From contig NZ_RJTN01000002.1 in NCBI RefSeq assembly GCF_005497185.1, forward strand, positions 1 through 64,000: a stretch of DNA of 64,000 bases, written 5' to 3'. The DNA comes from Pectobacterium polonicum (lineage in GTDB: Bacteria; Pseudomonadota; Gammaproteobacteria; Enterobacterales; Enterobacteriaceae). The notes beneath the pieces were generated by a model. That model was not told the DNA's origin, did not search any database, and was given only the letters and a program-made list of their open reading frames with translations. Below, piece by piece: positions 59,632 through 64,000 of this stretch (positions within the stretch are counted from its first letter, which is position 1; each line of letters begins with the position of its first letter). Position numbers and translations under genes: made by a program.

Positions 59632-61350
59632 TCAGGCCTGACCGAATTGTGCCTGATGCAAAGTCGCATAAATGCCACTTTGTTCCAGCAACGCTTGATG
59701 GCTGCCTTGTTCAATGATGCTGCCATTATCCACTACCACAATACGCCCCGCGTTCTGTATGGTTGCCAGTCGATGCGCGATAACCAACGTGGTGCGTCCT
59801 GCGGATAGTTCGCTAAGCGATTGCTGTATCGCCTGCTCCGTTGCCGTATCTAGTGCGGACGTCGCCTCGTCGAGAATCAGGATCGGCGGGTTTTTCAGGA
59901 AGATTCGCGCGATAGACAAACGCTGCTTTTGCCCACCCGACAGCTTAACACCGCGTTCGCCGACTACGGTATCCAGCCCTTCAGGCAGATTTTCGATCAG
60001 TTCATCTAATCTGGCTCGTCGTGCAGCTTCCATGATTTCATCATCGCTGGCACCAAGTTTTCCGTAGGCGATGTTTTCTCGAATGGTGCCGCCGAATAGG
60101 AAAACATCCTGCTGTACGATGCCAATTTGGCTGCGCAGTGACGCCTGTGTCATCTGGCGGATATCCATGCCGTCAATGGTGATGGCTCCGTTGGTTAAAT
60201 CGTAGAAGCGGGGTAGTAGAGAGCAAAGTGTGGTTTTGCCTGCACCGGACGGGCCAACAAACGCGACGGTTTCTCCCGCACGAATTGACAGGTCGATATT
60301 ACGCAGAATTGGGCGTTCGGCGGAATAACCAAAGCCTACCTGTTTAAACTCGATATTACCTTTCAGAGGCCCTGCATCATGCGCATCAGGGGCATCGGCA
60401 ATCTCGGGAACCGTATCGATCAGTTGAGTAAAGCGCTTGAATCCCGCAATGCCCTTGGGATAACTCTCCAGCACAGAGGTAATTTTGGCAACGGGGCGGA
60501 AGAAAACTTCAATCAGCAGCAGAAAACCGATAAAACCGCCGTAGGTGAGCTCGCCCTGAATGACATACCAAATACCTGCCAGCATCACGATAAGCTGTAT
60601 CAGGCGCGTGCTGAGGTAACTGAGCGTCATGCTGGCGGTCATGATGCGGTAGGCCTGCAATTTGGTGCGGCGATAGTTTTCATTGTCGTTAGAGAACAGT
60701 TTCTTCTCATGGGCTTCATTAGCGAAAGCTTTAACGACACGGATACCGCCCACGCTCTCTTCAATACGGGCGTTGAAATTGCCCACCTGACCGAAGAGCT
60801 GACGCCAGGTTTCCGTCATTCGTGCGCCATAGCGGCTAACGAGATATCCCATGAAAGGCACGATAACAATCGTCAGCAGCGCCAGATTCAGGTGAACCGT
60901 CGCCATTAGAATAAATGCGCCAATAAACGTCATAATAGCGAGGAACAAGTCTTCCGGGCCGTGGTGGGCGATTTCCCCCACTTCTTCCAGATCTTTGGTG
61001 ACGTGCGTGATGATATGCCCGGTCTTCATATTGTCGTAGTAACGGAACGGCAAATTTTGCAGGTGCTCAAACGCCTGCCGGCGCATGTCGGTTTCAATCC
61101 CCACGCCCAGCGCATGTCCCCAATAGTTGACGATAGCCATCAGCGCGGTATTCAGCAGATATACTGCCAATAGCGCCACTGACGCTAACAGAATCAGGGA
61201 CCAATCCTGAGCAGGCAACAGTTTATCGATGAACGCTTTAATCGCCATCGGAAACCCTAATTCAAGCAGGCCTGCGATAATGGCACAGCCAAAATCGAGG
61301 ACGAATAACCCTTTATAGGGAGAATAGTACGAAAAGAAACGGCTTAACAT
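59632..61350 (-). CDS. MsbA-like ABC transporter, fused permease and ATPase
   Basis: A 572-residue half transporter of the exporter type. It has six transmembrane helices in residues 1-310 and an ATPase domain from about 340: Walker A GPSGAGKTT, signature VKLSGGQKQRLSIARIF, Walker B PILILDEATSALD, switch His in LVIAHRLAT. It would act as a homodimer. The substrate is unknown; lipid or drug export is only a family-level guess. Not close enough to MsbA to use that symbol. The neighbours give no clue. Confidence 0.92.
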   Translation of the reverse strand: MLSRFFSYYSPYKGLFVLDFGCAIIAGLLELGFPMAIKAFIDKLLPAQDWSLILLASVALLAVYLLNTALMAIVNYWGHALGVGIETDMRRQAFEHLQNLPFRYYDNMKTGHIITHVTKDLEEVGEIAHHGPEDLFLAIMTFIGAFILMATVHLNLALLTIVIVPFMGYLVSRYGARMTETWRQLFGQVGNFNARIEESVGGIRVVKAFANEAHEKKLFSNDNENYRRTKLQAYRIMTASMTLSYLSTRLIQLIVMLAGIWYVIQGELTYGGFIGFLLLIEVFFRPVAKITSVLESYPKGIAGFKRFTQLIDTVPEIADAPDAHDAGPLKGNIEFKQVGFGYSAERPILRNIDLSIRAGETVAFVGPSGAGKTTLCSLLPRFYDLTNGAITIDGMDIRQMTQASLRSQIGIVQQDVFLFGGTIRENIAYGKLGASDDEIMEAARRARLDELIENLPEGLDTVVGERGVKLSGGQKQRLSIARIFLKNPPILILDEATSALDTATEQAIQQSLSELSAGRTTLVIAHRLATIQNAGRIVVVDNGSIIEQGSHQALLEQSGIYATLHQAQFGQA

Positions 61351-61464
61351 GTGTGACTTTTTTAGGTAACGAAATGTGAAAGTGACTATAACAGGTTAGC
61401 GAGAAGAATGTGACCGCGAGCAGATTAAGGTTTTTATTGGTCAGAGAATCTAACCGGAAACGGA

Positions 61465-62352
61465 TCAGCGCGTGGGCGACCGTGTCGCATACCAACAGAG
61501 TAATGAGCCTGCTGTGACCATTGCGACGCCTTGCCAAAACGAAATGGCGGGCGTGATATTGAGCCAGATCGCCGCCAGCAATGTGGAAAGTACGGGCGTG
61601 AAGTAAGAGGCCGTTGCCAGCAGCGTCAGATTGCCGTGTTGAATACCAGCATTCCATGCTGAATAAGCCAACGCGGCTGATGCTCCCATAAAGAGCAATT
61701 CCAGCGAACTCGGCAACGTTAATGAAATCGGCCCTTCGGCACTGAAGGAATACTGAATCCATAGCACGAGCGAAGCGATGAAGAAGAACAACGATACGCC
61801 GCTTTTTCCCTGCCCATAACGCTTGGTGATATTGCAGTATAGCGCCCAGGTTAAGGCCGCAGAAAATGCCAGACTGTAGGCCAACGGGTTAGCAAGAATG
61901 TTGTTCCACAAGCGCTCGGGTGTCCAGTCACTTTCTCCTTTCATAATCCAGACGATACCACCCAGTGCGAGTGCGAGGCCTGGCCAGAGCAGCAGACGGC
62001 TTTTCTGTTGATTGATAAAAAGAGAAAAAAGGATGGTCAAACTGGGCCACAGATAGTTAATCATTCCGATTTCCATCGCTTGCATGCGGCTATCGGCTAA
62101 TCCGATAGACAGAGACAGAAATATTTCATAGCAGACAAATAGCGCACCGCCCGCGAACAAATAGATTCTGGGTAGCGTGTTAATGCGCGGAAGGCCATAA
62201 AAAGCCAGTAAGCATAGCGTGCTGGTGGAGTAAATCATTGCCGCTCCCCCAATAGGGCCGAGCGCCTCTGTCAGGCTGCGGATAAGCCCAACGGATGTAC
62301 TCCATAGAATGATTGCGAGTAAGCCTGTGAGCGTGGCGCGCTGTGGTGTCAT
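61465..62352 (-). CDS. yddG: Aromatic amino acid exporter YddG (DMT family)
   Basis: A 295-residue ten-helix transporter of the drug/metabolite superfamily, close to E. coli and Salmonella YddG: ATLTGLLAIILWSTSVGLIR at the start, GMINYLWPSLTILFSLF, AYSAWNAGIQHGNLTLLATASYFTPVLSTLLAA and a basic end. It exports aromatic amino acids and some toxic compounds. AGGGA five bases before ATG 62352 decides against the ATG at 62367. That ribosome binding site sits at the end of a decayed ERIC element. Confidence 0.9.
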   Translation of the reverse strand: MTPQRATLTGLLAIILWSTSVGLIRSLTEALGPIGGAAMIYSTSTLCLLAFYGLPRINTLPRIYLFAGGALFVCYEIFLSLSIGLADSRMQAMEIGMINYLWPSLTILFSLFINQQKSRLLLWPGLALALGGIVWIMKGESDWTPERLWNNILANPLAYSLAFSAALTWALYCNITKRYGQGKSGVSLFFFIASLVLWIQYSFSAEGPISLTLPSSLELLFMGASAALAYSAWNAGIQHGNLTLLATASYFTPVLSTLLAAIWLNITPAISFWQGVAMVTAGSLLCWYATRSPTR

Positions 62353-62478
62353 GTTTATCCCTGCCATCCTTCAAATTGCCTGCACGTTGGTTGCACTGCT
62401 TGGTCTTTCCATGGCTGCGCCCTGATGAACCAACGCTTCACGTTATTCAAAACGCTAATACTTTGTCCTACCACCTGA
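62353..62478. repeat. Decayed ERIC remnant upstream of yddG
   Basis: TATCCCTGCCATCCTTCAAA resembles the ERIC left end (TATACCCGTCATACTTCAAG), followed by CACGTTGGTTGCACTGC. Further on, AACGCTTCACGTTATTCAAAACGC and TTTGTCCTACCACCTGAA resemble the right arm of the insertion-bearing copies. The central palindrome is lost. Confidence 0.65.
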
Positions 62479-62524
62479 ATACGTGACGGTGTCGTAAAGT
62501 GCGTGCAGAAGGAATCAAGTTTGA

Positions 62525-62550
62525 ACCGGACGTTGTTGTCAGCGTCCGGT
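62525..62550 (-). terminator. Hairpin after nadE
   Basis: ACCGGACG and CGTCCGGT with a 10-base loop, 20 bases downstream of the nadE stop; no clear T run on the minus strand. Confidence 0.5.
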
Positions 62551-62569
62551 GGTATTTTATAGTGAGGGT

Positions 62570-63394
62570 TTACTGCCAGAAGTCATCAAATACGGTAATA
62601 GGCGGACGACGCTTGTGCTCCGTTTTGCGATACCAGTTCTCGATCGTGGCCGCATCGTTAGCGTCGATCTGCTTACCTTCCAGATAATCGTCGATCTTTT
62701 CATAGGTCACGCCCAGTGCAACTTCATCGGGAAGGGCGGGACGATCTTCTTCCAAATCGGCCGTTGGGGCTTTGGTATAAAGATGGGAAGGGCAGCCCAG
62801 CTCGCGCAACAGCGCTTTACCCTGACGCTTATTCAGCCGGAAAATCGGGTTGATATCGGTACCGCCATCTCCGTATTTGGTGAAAAAGCCCGTTACTGCT
62901 TCTGCTGCATGATCGGTACCAACGACAAGACCTGCATTCATACCTGCGATGCTGTACTGTGCTTTCATTCGCTCTCTGGCTTTTTCATTGCCTTTGACAA
63001 AATCAGAAAGCTCGACGCCAATGGCTCGTAATGTGGCTTCACTGGCTTCGATTGCAGGCTTGATATTTACGGTGAGTACGCGATCGGGTTGGATAAAGGC
63101 GATGGCATCCTGACAGTCAGCTTCATCAGCCTGTACGCCGTAAGGTAGCCGGACAGCGATAAATTGATAGCGAGAATTTCCCGTTTCATTGCGCAATTCC
63201 GTGATAGCCGTCTGGCACAGTTTGCCTGTCAGGGTAGAATCCTGACCGCCGCTGATACCCAACACTAACGACGTAACAAACGGGTGAGCATTCAGATAAT
63301 TCTTTAAAAAATCAACGCTGACACGGATTTCCTGTGCTGGATCGACGCTACTTTTCACTCCCAGCGCCGTGATAATGTCGTTTTGTAATGACAT
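62570..63394 (-). CDS. nadE: NH3-dependent NAD+ synthetase
   Basis: A 274-residue enzyme that amidates nicotinate adenine dinucleotide with ammonia and ATP. The PP-loop is [15 protein letters not shown] (about residues 43-57). [25 protein letters not shown] contains the substrate-binding region. No glutaminase domain, hence ammonia-dependent. It is divergent from osmE, as in E. coli. Confidence 0.96.
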   Translation of the reverse strand: MSLQNDIITALGVKSSVDPAQEIRVSVDFLKNYLNAHPFVTSLVLGISGGQDSTLTGKLCQTAITELRNETGNSRYQFIAVRLPYGVQADEADCQDAIAFIQPDRVLTVNIKPAIEASEATLRAIGVELSDFVKGNEKARERMKAQYSIAGMNAGLVVGTDHAAEAVTGFFTKYGDGGTDINPIFRLNKRQGKALLRELGCPSHLYTKAPTADLEEDRPALPDEVALGVTYEKIDDYLEGKQIDANDAATIENWYRKTEHKRRPPITVFDDFWQ

Positions 63395-63620
63395 GCCATC
63401 TCCCTCCTGAACTTATTGATACTGAAAAAGAATTATTACGATTACTTGAGTGTAAAACGAATCGACGTGAAGAAAAAGAACAAGCTGTCAGGTAGTCATT
63501 TTCCCTATAGATACACGTTTTTTGACTATCGGCCAATAGGTTACATATCCACGCTATGATTTGAAAAAGTGGTCGCCGCCGACTAGCCTTAGGGTGACCC
63601 ATTAATAATGAGGTGATGAG

Positions 63621-63950
63621 ATGAAGAATAACAGATTACTGGTGTGTATTGCGGCAGCGGGTGCTGTCATGCTGGCGGGATGTTCGGCTTATAACAAAGC
63701 AGAAAGCTATGTTAATGAGCCCGTAGTGAAAGATGTGAAGGTGGGAATGACGAAGCAGCAGGTCCACCAACTCGCAGGCAGTGGAATGGAAAAAAGGCTG
63801 GTGAATGCCAAGGGTACCTGTAGTGATTATCTGCTGAAAAACCGTGATGGGACTGCGCAGAACTATTTTGTGAGCTACAACGATACGGGGCATGTCCTCA
63901 ACAAAGGTTTCCAAACCTGTCAGGCTTATGACACCAATCCACAGCGCTAA
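63621..63950 (+). CDS. osmE: Osmotically inducible lipoprotein OsmE
   Basis: A 109-residue lipoprotein with signal peptide and lipobox (LLVCIAAAGAVMLAGC, lipid attached to Cys21), in the small-protein A/BamE-like fold (VNEPVVKDVKVGMTKQQVHQLAGSG). In E. coli it is induced by osmotic stress and in stationary phase. Ser after the lipidated Cys favours outer-membrane sorting. GAGGTGATG provides the ribosome binding site. A CTATGAT at 63554 may be its -10. Confidence 0.93.
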   Translation: MKNNRLLVCIAAAGAVMLAGCSAYNKAESYVNEPVVKDVKVGMTKQQVHQLAGSGMEKRLVNAKGTCSDYLLKNRDGTAQNYFVSYNDTGHVLNKGFQTCQAYDTNPQR

Positions 63951-63978
63951 GTAACCTGATTGCACGACATCGTCATAA

Positions 63979-63999
63979 AAAAACGTAGGGAACGTTTTT
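63979..63999 (+). terminator. Probable osmE terminator at the window end
   Basis: AAAAACG-7-CGTTTTT. The window ends one base later, so the full T tract cannot be seen. Confidence 0.65.
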
Positions 64000-64000
64000 C

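Overview
The window is a stretch of enterobacterial chromosome, almost certainly from a soft-rot plant pathogen of the Pectobacterium type. The grounds are gene content (oligogalacturonate lyase ogl beside the pectinolysis repressor kdgR, PhoP/PhoQ, and close matches to E. coli-type core genes such as rsmF, letAB, proQ, prc, potABCD, phoPQ, icd, thrS-infC-rpmI-rplT-pheMST-ihfA, nadE and osmE), and several full-length, insertion-bearing or decayed ERIC elements. Most of the window is core genome. No rRNA, tRNA, CRISPR array, complete insertion sequence or complete prophage was seen.

Layout. 0-6 kb: a CspA-type cold shock gene, two ERIC copies, a GNAT acetyltransferase whose C-terminus is written by an ERIC copy, a small DUF1471 secreted protein, a YbiC-like dehydrogenase, an extensin-like protein and a 13-repeat Sel1 protein. 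6-15.5 kb: yebW-rsmF-letB-letA (minus strand) and msrC, proQ, prc (plus strand), in the E. coli arrangement. 15.6-23 kb: an AraC regulator with a PEBP-family protein, the potABCD polyamine importer and divergent pepT. 23-31.6 kb: roxA-phoQ-phoP, purB-hflD-mnmA and nudJ-rluE, then divergent icd. Relative to E. coli, about 30 kb lies between prc and htpX, which are neighbours there.

33-39.4 kb is the most accessory stretch: a membrane polyferredoxin, a Mor-type activator, an S24 (CI/LexA-like) repressor with matching operator-like half-sites in front of both regulators, possible very small ORFs, a small DUF1883-like protein behind an FNR/CRP-like box, and a GAF-PAS-GGDEF-EAL protein. It looks like the control circuit of a lost mobile element left in the chromosome. 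39.5-43.4 kb holds the pyruvate-sensing pair ypdA-ypdB followed directly by its transporter target yhjX, with a YpdB-type operator between. 43.7-46 kb carries an orphan UgpB-like binding protein and a glycerophosphodiesterase. 46-50 kb: htpX (sigma-32-like promoter), ogl (KdgR box over its -10), kdgR and yebO. 50-59 kb: pheP and the translation cluster thrS-infC-rpmI-rplT-pheM-pheS-pheT-ihfA with its known RNA controls visible (tRNA-like thrS operator, AUU start of infC, pheM attenuator). 59-64 kb: ygbA with an NsrR-like box, an MsbA-like ABC exporter, yddG with its ribosome binding site at the edge of a decayed ERIC, nadE and osmE.

Several regulatory sites were read directly from sequence: a PhoP box before phoP, a PurR box inside purB at codons 62-67, and the KdgR, NsrR, YpdB and sigma-32 sites. 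Two palindromic MITE-like repeats of a second family lie at 17.3 and 23.1 kb. All family assignments are from recognition of the translated sequence without database searches.
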